Below are positions 55,397-64,000 of a stretch of 64,000 nt of DNA, piece after piece (within the stretch, counting starts at the first letter, position 1; each line of letters begins with the position of its first letter). A program made the position numbers and the translations under genes. Location of the stretch: the NCBI GenBank assembly GCA_963802275.1, contig CAWDIB010000004.1, positions 1,054,001 to 1,118,000 of the forward strand, given 5' to 3'. Below the pieces are notes generated by a model, which worked only from the letters and a program-made list of their open reading frames with translations, was not told where the DNA came from and ran no database searches. Origin of the DNA: CAZMZW01 sp963802275. GTDB lineage: Bacteria; Chloroflexota; Anaerolineae; Anaerolineales; Anaerolineaceae.

Positions 55397-57646
55397 TCAG
55401 TTCTTTTTCTGCTTTAAATAGCGGTCAATGGCAGCGGCAGCTTTACGGCCGGCACCCATGGCACGGATGACCGTAGCCCCGCCGGTGACAATATCGCCAC
55501 CACCATACACTCCGGGACGATTGGCCGCCATGGTTTCCTCGTCCACCACCAGATTGCCGCGCTTATCAAACGCCAAGTCCGGTGTGGTGCGCTGGATAAT
55601 GGGGTTGGAACCATTGCCAACCGCCACAATGACCACTTCCAGCGCCATTTCATATTCCGAACCCTCAATGAGAACAGGGCTGCGCCGGCCGGAGGCATCC
55701 ACCTCACCCTGTTTCATCTTTTGCAGGGTAGCCCCAGTCAGCCAGCCGGTCTCATTGCCAATGAATCGTAAGGGTGCGCATAAGAAATGGAACTGGATAC
55801 CCTCTTCCCTGGCATGTTCATATTCCTCACGGCGGGCGGGCATATCCTCCTCGGTGCGACGGTAGATGACGTGCACCTCTCTGGCACCCAGGCGCAGTGC
55901 CACGCGGGCGGAATCGAGGGCGGTGTTGCCGCCGCCAATGACCGCCACCACCTTGTCCTTGCAGGAGATGATAGGCGTATCGAAATTGGGAAATTCATAG
56001 GCATGCATCAGGTTGACACGGATGAGGAATTCGTTGGCAGAATAAACACCGATGAGGGCTTCACCAGGAATATTCATAAAATTCGGCAGTCCGGCGCCGC
56101 TGCCGATAAAGACCGCATCAAACCCCTGCTGGAATAATTCATCCACGGTAATGGTGGCGCCGATCAACTGGTTGGCCTTGAACTCCACACCCACCTGGCG
56201 CAGTGCGTCCACTTCTTCACGCACGATGGACTTGGGCAGACGGAATTCAGGGATGCCATAGGTGAGCACACCGCCCAGGTCGTGCAGGGCTTCAAAGACC
56301 GTCACCTGGTGGCCAAACTTGACCAGGTCACCCGCACAGGCCAGCCCGGCTGGCCCGGAACCGACGATGGCCACCTTATAACCGCTCGGTGCGGCGGCAG
56401 CTTCCTGCAACGAGCTGCCCTTCTCACGGTCGACATCCAGCACAAAGCGCGCCAGGTTGCCAATGGCAACCGCTTCACCTTTTTTGGCCAGGATGCACAT
56501 GCCCTCACATTGCTCCGTCTGGGGGCAGACGCGGGCACAAACCGAGGCAAGGGTATTATCGTGTTTGTAAATGGCAGCCGCCGCCAGGTAATCACCATCC
56601 ACCAGTTTCTTAATGAATTGAGGGATCTGCACATTGACAGGGCAGCCATCCACGCAGGCCGGTTTGCCACACTGCAGACAGCGCAATGCCTCCAGGCGGG
56701 CAGCCGCCTCGGGGTAACCCATATTGACTTCGTCAAAGTTATGGATGCGCGATGAGGCATCCTGGGCAGGCATGCGCTGGCGGGGGATGGGCGCTCGTTT
56801 AGGGATTGCCGGTTTTGCCGCCGAATCCTGGGTTTTCGAATTATCTTCCTGTTGGCGGTAGGCATTGTTGCGGTTGATGAGTGAATCAAAGTCCACCTGG
56901 TGGGCATCAAAATCCGGGCCATCCACACAGGTAAAGAGCACCTTGCCGCCCACAATGGTGCGGCAGCCACCGCACATGCCAGTGCCATCCACCATCAGGG
57001 AATTGAGACTGACAATGGTCTGGATGCCTGCCTGGCGCGTGATCTCGCTGATGGCTTTCAGCATCAGCAGCGGCCCGGAGGCATACACCAGGTCGAACCT
57101 GTGCCCCTTCTGCAGCAACTGACTGAGCAGTTGGGCAGTGTTGCCATGAAAGCCAGCGCTGCCGTCATCCGTGGCAACCAGCACCTCACGACAGATCTCC
57201 TTCAGCTCGGATTCCAGGATGACCAGCTCTTTTGTCCTGGCACCGATCACTCCAACCAGATGATTGCCAGCCAAATGAAGGGCTTTGGCCACCGGGAAAG
57301 CCACCGCTGTGCCCACCCCACCGCCAATGACCAGCACCTGGCCAAACTTTTCAATTTCCGTCGGGGTGCCCAGCGGACCAAGAATATCGTGCACTCTTTC
57401 ACCCGCTTGGAGCGCGCAGATCAGGCGGGTGCTTTTGCCAACCTGCTGCACGATAAGGGATATGGTTTGTTGCTGCCCATCAGCCTCAACAATGGTCAAT
57501 GGCACACGCTCACCCCGCTCACTCACCCGCACCAGCACGAATTGTCCCGGTTTTGCCTTGCGCGAGATTTCAGGCTGGCTGATTACCAGACGCTGTACAG
57601 AGGGGGCAATCGATGTTGAAGACAGGATGATGTTTTCCGAGCTCAT
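55397..57646 (-). CDS. NfnA-NfnB-like fusion: ferredoxin-NADP reductase domain plus GltD-like flavoprotein
   Basis: 749 residues. N-terminal half (about 1-270): FAD and NAD(P) domains of the PyrK/NfnA/SudB type (GGVGTAVAFPVAKAL; [2Fe-2S] cysteines in GMCGGCR and FTCVDGPDF). C-terminal half (about 300-745): GltD/NfnB/SudA type with two [4Fe-4S] motif regions (LRCLQCGKPACVDGCPVNV, CARVCPQTEQCEGMC), an FAD site (GSGPAGLACAGDL) and an NADPH site (GGGNTALDSARVAL). In other bacteria these are separate subunits of the electron-bifurcating NADH-dependent ferredoxin:NADP oxidoreductase, or of sulfide dehydrogenase. The fusion implies one polypeptide doing hydride/ferredoxin exchange; glutamate synthase activity is unlikely without a GltB partner here. 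Confidence 0.93.
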   Translation of the reverse strand: MSSENIILSSTSIAPSVQRLVISQPEISRKAKPGQFVLVRVSERGERVPLTIVEADGQQQTISLIVQQVGKSTRLICALQAGERVHDILGPLGTPTEIEKFGQVLVIGGGVGTAVAFPVAKALHLAGNHLVGVIGARTKELVILESELKEICREVLVATDDGSAGFHGNTAQLLSQLLQKGHRFDLVYASGPLLMLKAISEITRQAGIQTIVSLNSLMVDGTGMCGGCRTIVGGKVLFTCVDGPDFDAHQVDFDSLINRNNAYRQQEDNSKTQDSAAKPAIPKRAPIPRQRMPAQDASSRIHNFDEVNMGYPEAAARLEALRCLQCGKPACVDGCPVNVQIPQFIKKLVDGDYLAAAAIYKHDNTLASVCARVCPQTEQCEGMCILAKKGEAVAIGNLARFVLDVDREKGSSLQEAAAAPSGYKVAIVGSGPAGLACAGDLVKFGHQVTVFEALHDLGGVLTYGIPEFRLPKSIVREEVDALRQVGVEFKANQLIGATITVDELFQQGFDAVFIGSGAGLPNFMNIPGEALIGVYSANEFLIRVNLMHAYEFPNFDTPIISCKDKVVAVIGGGNTALDSARVALRLGAREVHVIYRRTEEDMPARREEYEHAREEGIQFHFLCAPLRFIGNETGWLTGATLQKMKQGEVDASGRRSPVLIEGSEYEMALEVVIVAVGNGSNPIIQRTTPDLAFDKRGNLVVDEETMAANRPGVYGGGDIVTGGATVIRAMGAGRKAAAAIDRYLKQKKN

Positions 57647-57689
57647 GATAAAGGTAAATCCTTAAAAAAAGAATAATCAGAATAATGAT

Positions 57690-57710
57690 ACCGTCAGGCG
57701 AAAAAGCCTG
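57690..57710. repeat. Hairpin of the GTCAGGC...GCCTG family
   Basis: GTCAGGC, GAAAAA, GCCTGCC between the NfnAB-like start and the first SGNH gene end. Resembles the three units at 9383-9550. Could serve as terminator of the SGNH operon, but has no T-run. Confidence 0.4.
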
Positions 57711-57729
57711 CCCTGGCATGCAGCTTATT

Positions 57730-58749
57730 CTACTTGATTAATGAAGTGAATCCTTCCGCCACCAGGCGGGTGAAGACCTGCTTTCCCACCTCGCTCAGGT
57801 GCATGCGGTCGCGGAACATATCCAGCGTCAGGGACGGTTCATGGGCATAATCCAGATACAGCACCTCCCTTGCAGACAGGTAATCCTTCATCTGTTGGAA
57901 ATACAGCCGCATGTCCACAGATTCATCTGTTAGGGTCATCACCCTGGCGTTCTTTTCGCGGACAAATACCAGTTGGATGCCCTTCTCGCGCGCCAGTGAG
58001 ATCATATCCGGTAAAAAGGAATCTTCCACCAGCGCGTTGAAATCCCAATCATTGCCAGACCAGGGATCGGCTTTCTCGTCAGGTTGGGCAAAATTATCCT
58101 GGATCATGTTTAACTGGGTAAATGTTTTATCCAGGGCATCATCCAGGCAGATTTTATCGCAATGTTGTACTTGAAAGGGAAGTGTGTATTTGAGCCGATT
58201 GTCTATCTTTTCCTTCAGCGTTTCACGTTCGCCGAAGAGTGGCAGGCGGCTGTCCAGCCAGCGTTCAAAGGGGTGAATCTGGCTCCAATAAGCTTTTTGC
58301 AGCAGGATGGTTTCGCTTTCCCCCGCCACTTCATCTATCAACGCCTGGTATGCCAGTCCATTCACACCCAGCTCGGGCGCAGTCAGCAGGTTATCCAGAA
58401 AGAAAACCAACAAGTAACGCGGGGGGGGATTGGCGGTAGTGATGTTGCTCTTCATCAACAGGTACCAGTAGGCAGAAGCCGTGCCGGGAAAACTGAATTT
58501 GAGACTCCTGAGACCGACCAGCTGCTCAAAAAGCTGCAGGTCCATGCCGGAGTTGATGACCGAGTTGCCCAGCAGGATCACTTCCGGTTTTTCTTTTTGA
58601 ATCTCAAATTTGTAAGAATAACGCACCTCCTCGGAAAAAGTCGGTCTCAGAGCCCGCGGGTAGCTGACGGAAAGCCAGCCGGGCAGGAATCCGTTAAGGA
58701 GGATGAAGACGGCCAGACAGATGGATAGGTAGCGGACAAGAACTCGCAT
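57730..58749 (-). CDS. SGNH/DltD-like membrane-anchored protein, copy 1
   Basis: 339 residues with one N-terminal TM (about 5-25). SGNH hydrolase signatures: block I Ser63 in LLGNSVINSGMD and block V Asp314/His317 in RDRMHLSEVG. Such proteins work outside the membrane with an MBOAT acyltransferase (as DltD with DltB, or AlgJ/AlgX-type with AlgI) in acylation of cell-surface polymers. Last gene of the run MBOAT, SGNH-3, SGNH-2, SGNH-1 (transcription order). About 35-45 per cent identical by eye to its two neighbours, so these are old duplicates. Confidence 0.85.
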   Translation of the reverse strand: MRVLVRYLSICLAVFILLNGFLPGWLSVSYPRALRPTFSEEVRYSYKFEIQKEKPEVILLGNSVINSGMDLQLFEQLVGLRSLKFSFPGTASAYWYLLMKSNITTANPPPRYLLVFFLDNLLTAPELGVNGLAYQALIDEVAGESETILLQKAYWSQIHPFERWLDSRLPLFGERETLKEKIDNRLKYTLPFQVQHCDKICLDDALDKTFTQLNMIQDNFAQPDEKADPWSGNDWDFNALVEDSFLPDMISLAREKGIQLVFVREKNARVMTLTDESVDMRLYFQQMKDYLSAREVLYLDYAHEPSLTLDMFRDRMHLSEVGKQVFTRLVAEGFTSLIK

Positions 58750-58806
58750 CTTAAAAGCTGGTTTTTATCACATCATTCAATATGACATTTTTATGGACAT
58801 CATTCT

Positions 58807-59829
58807 TCATTTACCCAGTATTTCTGTCAAATACTTTTCTGCCACCAGGCGGGTGAAGACCGGCCGGGCTTCGGGGTTGAAATGCATCTGGTCGTGGAAT
58901 AATTCCACCCCCAGGGCTGGGTCATGTGCGAAATCCAGCAGCGGGATGCCCTGCTGATGCAGATATGCCGCCAGGTCCTGGAAATAGCGGCGCATATCCG
59001 CAGTTTCCTCCTCCTGGGTCATGAAGCGCGAATTCTTCTCACGCACAAACACCAGCCTGAGGTCATTCTGCCTGGCAACCTCAAGGATGTCCGGCAGAAA
59101 AGAATCAGCCAACCGCCCATGGAAATCCCACTCTCTGCCTGACCATTCATCGCGGAAACGCTCAGCCGGGTCGGGGACGGGGAGCATGTTCTCGTAGTAA
59201 AAAGCTGTATCCAGTGCGGTATCCAGGCAGGTCTTGCCGCAATCCAGAAACCAATCGGATAGGGGATATTTCAGACGGGCATCTATTTTCCCCTTAAGGG
59301 TCTGCCGTTCACCGAAGAACATAATGTTGCTGTCCAGATATGCCATATAGGGATCCAACTGGTTCAGGTAGGCCTTGCGCAACAGGACCTCTTCATCATC
59401 ACCTGCCACCTCGTCCATGATCTGTAAAAATGGACCACCACTGACCATCAATTCAGGACGGGTCAGCCAGTTATCAATGAAAAAAAGCAGCACATACTTA
59501 GGTGAGCTTTGCGCCGTGGCAATGATATTTTTCAGGATGAGGTAATAATAGGCGGAAGCCGCACCGTTGAAGGAAAAATGCAGCGTCTTTCTTCCGGTGA
59601 TGGACTGGAACAGGTCTGGGTCCAGGCCGTTGACGATGACCGAATTGCCGAGCAGGATATCCTGTGGTTGCTGTGTGTTGATGGGTTTTTGCAAGCCCAG
59701 GCGGATGTGGCTGGAGAATTGCGGACCCAGGGTTCGTGGATACGACTGCGACTGCCAGCGCGGCAAAAAACTTCCAAGAACAAAGAAAGCGAGAAGAGTT
59801 GTTACTACATATCTAATAATTGAACGCAT
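58807..59829 (-). CDS. SGNH/DltD-like membrane-anchored protein, copy 2
   Basis: 340 residues, N-terminal TM (about 5-24), Ser63 in LLGNSVIVNGLD, and block V with Asp313/His316 (DQMHFNPEARPVF). Shares the central LLFFIDNWLTRPEL segment and a C-x3-C pair (DCGKTC) with the other copies, which suggests a conserved extracytoplasmic disulfide. Confidence 0.85.
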   Translation of the reverse strand: MRSIIRYVVTTLLAFFVLGSFLPRWQSQSYPRTLGPQFSSHIRLGLQKPINTQQPQDILLGNSVIVNGLDPDLFQSITGRKTLHFSFNGAASAYYYLILKNIIATAQSSPKYVLLFFIDNWLTRPELMVSGGPFLQIMDEVAGDDEEVLLRKAYLNQLDPYMAYLDSNIMFFGERQTLKGKIDARLKYPLSDWFLDCGKTCLDTALDTAFYYENMLPVPDPAERFRDEWSGREWDFHGRLADSFLPDILEVARQNDLRLVFVREKNSRFMTQEEETADMRRYFQDLAAYLHQQGIPLLDFAHDPALGVELFHDQMHFNPEARPVFTRLVAEKYLTEILGK

Positions 59830-59876
59830 GGGTAAACCAGGTATTTATTTTTTTATTTGAATTTATCAAGGAATTT

Positions 59877-60899
59877 TCATTTCTCCAACAGAGATAAAAA
59901 ACCCTTTGCAACCAATTGGGTAAAAACTGACTTTGCTTCTGGTTTAACATGCATCATATCTAGAAACATGTCGAGGGTTAAAGCTGGGTCATGGGACATA
60001 TTGATCAATGGAACACCCTCCTTTTCCAAGTAATCATACAGCTCCTGATAATATGAGCGCATATCATCTGTTTCATCTTCAATATTCATCACCCGCGCAT
60101 TTTTTTCCTGCACCAGGATGAGTTGAATCCTTTTTTCCCGGGTGATCTGAATAATATCCGGCAGGAATGATTTTTCGAGCAATGTGTTGAAATTCCATGT
60201 TTTCCCGGTCCATTTATCCAGTTCAAAAAAAATGGGTGTGATTGGACATGCATTGACATTGCCATAATTAAGAATAGTTTCTATGCTCCGATCCAAGCAG
60301 TACTTGTCGCAGTTTTCCACAATCCTGGGCAGGGTATATTTCAGTTTGTTGTCAATTTTTGTTTTTATTGTCTGCCGCTCACCAAAAATGGGTATATTCC
60401 CATTTAGATAAACTTCGATTGAGCCCTTTGGGGAAATATAAGCTTTTTGCAGCAGGGTGGTCTCATTTGCACCAGCAATCTCATCTATGCGTTCGATGAA
60501 ATTTCTACTATCGATCCAAAGGTCCGGGGTGGTCAATAAATTATCCAGAAAGAAAAGCAGCAGATATTTGGGCACCGGATTGGCGGTGGAGATGCTGTTC
60601 TTAATTAACAGGTAATAGTAAGCTGAAGCGACGCCATTAAAAGCAAATAATTGCGATTTAAGGCCAGTCATTGATTCAAATTGAGCCAGATCCATCCCAA
60701 CCAGGAGTGCCGAATTTCCCATGAGGATGACAGTAGGTTTTATTTCTTCAACACTTGCCTGATAATCCCCCCGGATGGACGAAGAGAATGTAGGTGCCGG
60801 TAATCGAGGGTATTTTGTATGGGTAAAATAAGGCAAGAACCAGTTAAGCAATAGAAAACAAGACAAAGATATGAAAAGATATCTATTAATTACACGCAT
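59877..60899 (-). CDS. SGNH/DltD-like membrane-anchored protein, copy 3
   Basis: 340 residues, N-terminal TM (about 5-25), Ser63 in LMGNSALLVGMD, and block V with Asp314/His317 (DMMHVKPEAKSVF). The cysteine pair is NCDKYC. Starts one base after the MBOAT stop codon, so it is translationally coupled to it and is the most likely direct partner. Confidence 0.86.
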   Translation of the reverse strand: MRVINRYLFISLSCFLLLNWFLPYFTHTKYPRLPAPTFSSSIRGDYQASVEEIKPTVILMGNSALLVGMDLAQFESMTGLKSQLFAFNGVASAYYYLLIKNSISTANPVPKYLLLFFLDNLLTTPDLWIDSRNFIERIDEIAGANETTLLQKAYISPKGSIEVYLNGNIPIFGERQTIKTKIDNKLKYTLPRIVENCDKYCLDRSIETILNYGNVNACPITPIFFELDKWTGKTWNFNTLLEKSFLPDIIQITREKRIQLILVQEKNARVMNIEDETDDMRSYYQELYDYLEKEGVPLINMSHDPALTLDMFLDMMHVKPEAKSVFTQLVAKGFLSLLEK

Positions 60900-60900
60900 A

Positions 60901-62307
60901 TTAGAAGTGAGTGTAGATGAAATCAGGGGAAACCGAATTGGAAAAAATAAAGATCAGCAATGTGATGCCGACATAGAACAGGGTGCGCACCCACATGTTT
61001 TCAGCAGTCCAGCGGTGAATGGCAAATTCAAGCAGGTAAAGCAAAAGGTAAAAAATTACAAATGAAAGGGTTGCCAGGCAGACACTGAGGTCGGCAGCGC
61101 TCTGCAGGAACGGGGATTTAAAGAGCACGTTTGCCAACCAGGTCAGCGAAGTAGCGCGAAAAATAGCCCAGCTAAAGAGCAGCAGGGTGCTGGTTGGAAG
61201 CCAGCCAGTGAAAAAGTTCATTAAAGGAGAGCGGTCGACAGCATGCGGTTTGGACAGCAGCTGGGAGGCAGCGATCACCACGCCATGGAAAAGACCCCAG
61301 ACAATGAAATTCCAGCCGGTGCCGTGCCAGATGCCGCTGACCAGCATGGTCACCAGCGGCGGGATGACCAGTGCCAGCCAGGCGGGTTGTTTTACTTTTC
61401 GCTGCATCAGCCAGCGGCGCAGCGGGAAGAAGATGTAATCGCGCAACCAGGCGGAAAGGGTGATATGCCACCGATTCCAGAAATCGTTGAAATTCAGGGA
61501 CAGGTAGGGGGCATTGAAATTGATCGATGTCTCAAAGCCAAGCAGGCGCGCCACCCCACGCGAGATATCGGTGTAGCCGGAGAAGTCCGCCAGGACCTGC
61601 ACGGCAAAGCCCAGCGTGCCGATGAGCCAGAGCAGCTTGGACGGCGAGCGCGACAAATAAACCTGGTTGACGATCACGCCGATGCCATTGGCGATGACCA
61701 TCTTTTTAAACAAGCCGGTCAGGACAAGCGGCCAGGCATCCAACAGAAATTCCACCTTCCAGCGGCGTGCCGTCTGGAACTGGGGGATGAGCTTTTGCGG
61801 GCGGTCGATCGGTCCGGACATCATCTGCGGGAAAAATGACACGTAACAGGCATATTCCAGCAAGCCGGCAGCCGGTGCCATTTTGCCACGATACACTTCC
61901 AGCAGATAGGAAATCTTTTTCAAGGTGATGAAGGAAAGCCCAATCGGCATCCAGATGGCCAGGCTGCGCACCAGGTCGGGCGGGTAGGCAGCCTGGTTGA
62001 AACTGATGAAAAAATCATAGACAGGACTGGCATACTTAAAGACCACCCACACAGCAATATTCAGCACCAGACCAGCTGCCAGCCATCCTTTTTGCGCCCC
62101 ATCTTTTTTTTGCAACTGGTACGAGAAGAAAAAGTCGGCCAGGATGGAGGCTACCAGCAGGAGTAAATAATTGAGATGAAAGGAGGCATAAAAGACCAGG
62201 CTGGCAATCAGGAGGATGACATTCTGCCAGGTTTTCCCGCGCCTGAGCCAATAGGCGCAGAGACTGACCAGAAAAAAAGCCCAGAAAATGATGGAGGTGA
62301 AATTCAT
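60901..62307 (-). CDS. MBOAT-family membrane O-acyltransferase (DltB/AlgI-like)
   Basis: About 468 residues from the start at 62307 (MNFTSIIFWAFFLV), which fits the family N-terminus; an ATG at 62346 is the alternative and neither has a clear ribosome site. About 11 TM helices. The MBOAT signature is present: PQMMSGPIDRP, NFNDFWNRWHITLSAWLRDYIF (first conserved His) and SGIWHG (catalytic His). These enzymes pass acyl groups across the membrane to polysaccharide or teichoic-type acceptors. First gene of an operon with three SGNH partner genes. The polymer is unknown. Confidence 0.92.
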   Translation of the reverse strand: MNFTSIIFWAFFLVSLCAYWLRRGKTWQNVILLIASLVFYASFHLNYLLLLVASILADFFFSYQLQKKDGAQKGWLAAGLVLNIAVWVVFKYASPVYDFFISFNQAAYPPDLVRSLAIWMPIGLSFITLKKISYLLEVYRGKMAPAAGLLEYACYVSFFPQMMSGPIDRPQKLIPQFQTARRWKVEFLLDAWPLVLTGLFKKMVIANGIGVIVNQVYLSRSPSKLLWLIGTLGFAVQVLADFSGYTDISRGVARLLGFETSINFNAPYLSLNFNDFWNRWHITLSAWLRDYIFFPLRRWLMQRKVKQPAWLALVIPPLVTMLVSGIWHGTGWNFIVWGLFHGVVIAASQLLSKPHAVDRSPLMNFFTGWLPTSTLLLFSWAIFRATSLTWLANVLFKSPFLQSAADLSVCLATLSFVIFYLLLYLLEFAIHRWTAENMWVRTLFYVGITLLIFIFSNSVSPDFIYTHF

Positions 62308-62429
62308 AAATTTAAAAGGGGTAAATATTATTAGATGTGATTTCATATTTTATCACGGGCTGCATTAGCTCCGCGCGGCAATGATTCAAGGATTTTTGAT
62401 GCGCATGTTGAAGAATGATCGGCAAGGGA

Positions 62430-62459
62430 CAAAAAAATCCCGCTTGCGCGGGACTTTTT
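62430..62459 (-). terminator. Rho-independent terminator of the RRM protein gene
   Basis: TCCCGC / GCGGGA stem with TTGC loop (62438-62453). On the minus strand it is followed by seven T, about 75 bases after the RRM gene stop. A plus-strand T-run also exists, so it may work in both directions. Confidence 0.8.
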
Positions 62460-62529
62460 GCAGATCGGTTGTGGACCAAAAGATTATTTCAGTCAATAAT
62501 CTTCAACTGCCAAATGGCAGGTGTGATGT

Positions 62530-62799
62530 CTAATACTTACGCGGTCTTTCTTCCCTTGGCTTGGCCAGGTTGACGCGCAGGGCGCGTCCGCCCATGTCAT
62601 ATTCATTGAATTTGTCGACGGCGGCCTGAGTTTCCTCGGGGGTGCTCATTTCCACAAAGCCGAATCCGCGCGATCGGCCGGAGAACTTATCCATGATGAC
62701 CGTGGCCGAAGTGACCGTTCCAGCCTGTGCGAACAAAGCCTTCAGGTCATCGTCCGTGGTATTGAAAGGCAAATTTCCTACATAAATCTTGGTTTCCAT
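62530..62799 (-). CDS. RRM-type RNA-binding protein
   Basis: 89 residues from the ATG at 62799 (GAGG upstream); a longer frame to 62844 is less likely. One RRM domain fills the protein: RNP2 IYVGNL (5-10) and RNP1 RGFGFVEM (44-51), with a short basic tail PREERPRKY. Binds single-stranded RNA; in cyanobacteria and other bacteria such small proteins are often cold- or stress-regulated. Preceded by a non-coding stretch (62800-62950) that may hold a long leader. Confidence 0.92.
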   Translation of the reverse strand: METKIYVGNLPFNTTDDDLKALFAQAGTVTSATVIMDKFSGRSRGFGFVEMSTPEETQAAVDKFNEYDMGGRALRVNLAKPREERPRKY

Positions 62800-62952
62800 A
62801 TATCCTCTACTTAAAACTATTGCCGCTGATTTTTCTGGGATCAAGCGGCTTCCGAACCTTTTGAATCCTGCCGAATCATCTGCTTCATCAGTATATCATA
62901 ATCATCCAGGCGTCAATATGGTGGTTTCGGACGTGCAGCAGTTGTCACCTCT

Positions 62953-63775
62953 TTAACTGCGGCACATAATCCGATAAGGGCAGCGGAAACAATCGCCATT
63001 TTTGCTGGCCCGCCCGCCGGAATAAATGCGCTGCATCTCGGCATGGGCAAGGCGGATGCGCTGCAGGCATGCCTGCCAGCCATCCGCGGGTAAATCCACC
63101 GATGAACGCATAAAAGCGGGCTTGCGGATGCGCTGCAAATTGTTCACCCAGCGGTAGTGTTCGTAAAAAAAGCGGCTATCCTGCGCGTGATATTCTTCTC
63201 GCAGCCATTGGCGATAGATGGCCATTTGCAGCAGGTCGGGCGGGTAAAAGTCACGCCCGCTTTTATGGTCTATGACTATATAGCCATCCCCCTGGCGCAG
63301 GAGCAGGTCGATCACCCCGATGACCGGTGGAAGCTGTTCATCCACCAGCATGACAAAGGGCAGCTCAATGCCCATCACCTCGTCAACCGTGCCATAGGTT
63401 TTGCAAATGCACTGCGGCGGCGTTAAAGAGGTGAATGCGTGCCTGCAATCCCTCCACCTGACCCAGTAACCCCTGATGATCCTGCGGGCTGGGATTTTCC
63501 TGGTTGGCTATCTTCTGGTAGGAAGTCGCAATAACCGTATGCAGCAGCTTGCCCTTGACAAAGTAGTCGGGCAGCGGCTCGGGATCAAGGTGCAGAATGT
63601 ACTGCAGGTAAAAGCGGTATTGGCAGGCCTCGACCGTGCTGACCTTGCTAAAGCTCAGGCTGGGCAGCGGGGACGCCTTCATCAGGCGGATGAATTCATC
63701 TGCATTCCCCGCCGCGCAGCGAAGTAAAGCCTGTATTTCCAGGAGGGATTGGGCAGGGGTCAATATATCGGTCAT
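62953..63775 (-). CDS. RecB-like PD-(D/E)XK nuclease with Fe-S cysteines, one frame break
   Basis: Read as one gene of about 274 residues from MTDILTPAQSLLEIQ at 63775. The first part (to about 63400) has the RecB/AddB-family entry motif SFSKVSTVEACQYRFYLQYIL. The second (63378-62953) has the nuclease core GVIDLLL, YIVIDHKSG (catalytic Asp and Lys) and QMAIYRQWL, and ends with a cysteine trio GDCFRCPYRIMC. With the N-terminal EACQ cysteine this makes the four ligands of a [4Fe-4S] cluster as in AddB and Cas4. The frame changes between about 63430 and 63380 by one base. A stand-alone PDDEXK_1 nuclease involved in DNA repair is likely. No CRISPR genes are nearby. Confidence 0.75.
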
Positions 63776-63868
63776 GGATGGTAAGCACACGGTATCCAAT
63801 TTTATCCTGATCCCTTGCCACCCAACCGGATTGGGTATAACATTCGCTCTTTCAAAAGCGAGGCATGC

Positions 63869-64000
63869 ATGAACAGCGAACAAAACATCCCCGTTAAGGA
63901 CAATCTGTACTTCGATATCCAGGCTGATTTTGGCATCACCAAGCATATGGGCGGGCAGCGCGCCACTCGCCAATTGGCCGAGCTGTGCCACGTTCAAAAG
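63869..64000 (+). CDS. Start of a SAM-dependent methyltransferase (C-terminus beyond window)
   Basis: 44 codons from the ATG at 63869: MNSEQNIPVKDNLYFDIQAD, then FGITKHMGGQRATRQLAELC. The ADFGITKHMGGxxAT-LAELC segment precedes the SAM-binding glycine motif in a common class I methyltransferase family, but that motif lies past the edge. Divergent from the nuclease gene; GCGAGG at 63858-63863 may be the ribosome site. Confidence 0.6.
   Translation, partial: MNSEQNIPVKDNLYFDIQADFGITKHMGGQRATRQLAELCHVQK

Noticed and set aside
55397..57646. Glutamate synthase small subunit
   Set aside because: The GltD-like half is fused to an NfnA-type reductase and no large subunit is nearby, so an Nfn/Sud-type enzyme is more likely.
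62953..63775. Cas4 as part of a CRISPR system
   Set aside because: The nuclease fits the PDDEXK_1/AddB-like group as well, and no cas1, cas2 or repeat array is in the window.

Overview
The window looks like a chromosomal piece of a member of the Chloroflexota, most likely class Anaerolineae. This is inferred from gene content, not from a marker gene: very large PAS/GAF sensor proteins, a huge secreted FN3-rich protein with Pro/Thr linkers, a lipoprotein with an NBR1-type Ig domain, a mitochondrial-type citrate synthase and a fused NfnA-NfnB flavoprotein. No rRNA, tRNA, CRISPR array, prophage or replication origin was seen.

Layout. 1-9,230 (minus): one giant secreted protein, cut by the left edge, with an N-terminal C39/papain-like domain, many FN3-like repeats (a 1,173-bp tandem repeat of about 2.5 copies), a C-terminal clostripain (C11) domain and a YfaP-like domain. 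It is divergent from a chagasin-like lipoprotein, a candidate inhibitor of cysteine proteases. 10.2-15.6 kb: aconitase and isocitrate dehydrogenase (NAD-type specificity residues), divergent from citrate synthase. 15.7-50.4 kb: a signalling island read almost wholly on the minus strand. It holds a GGDEF protein, three HD-GYP proteins, a histidine kinase with an NMT1/THI5-like sensor plus Rcp1-type receivers, a complete Wsp-like chemosensory operon (CheW, CheR-TPR, CheW, MCP, CheA-REC, CheB) whose downstream output gene is a REC-PAS-GAF-HD-GYP protein, and a very large NarX-like kinase with a NarL-type regulator. 50.6-64 kb: ordinary metabolism and envelope genes (amidase, two exported proteins, Ldh2-type dehydrogenase, EamA protein, alkyltransferase-like protein with NfnAB fusion, MBOAT acyltransferase with three tandem SGNH/DltD-like partners, RRM protein, RecB-like nuclease, start of a methyltransferase).

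Seven clusters of a REP-like palindromic repeat lie between genes of the signalling island and nowhere else in the window. One pair of clusters flanks a REP-associated tyrosine transposase (RAYT) gene.

Many island genes are interrupted by single-base indels. At two places (2.57-2.75 kb and 37.63-37.70 kb) the indels compensate and the frame returns, and the conserved motif is recovered in the shifted frame. This points to local consensus errors rather than gene decay, so broken genes are described as whole proteins with their breaks noted.
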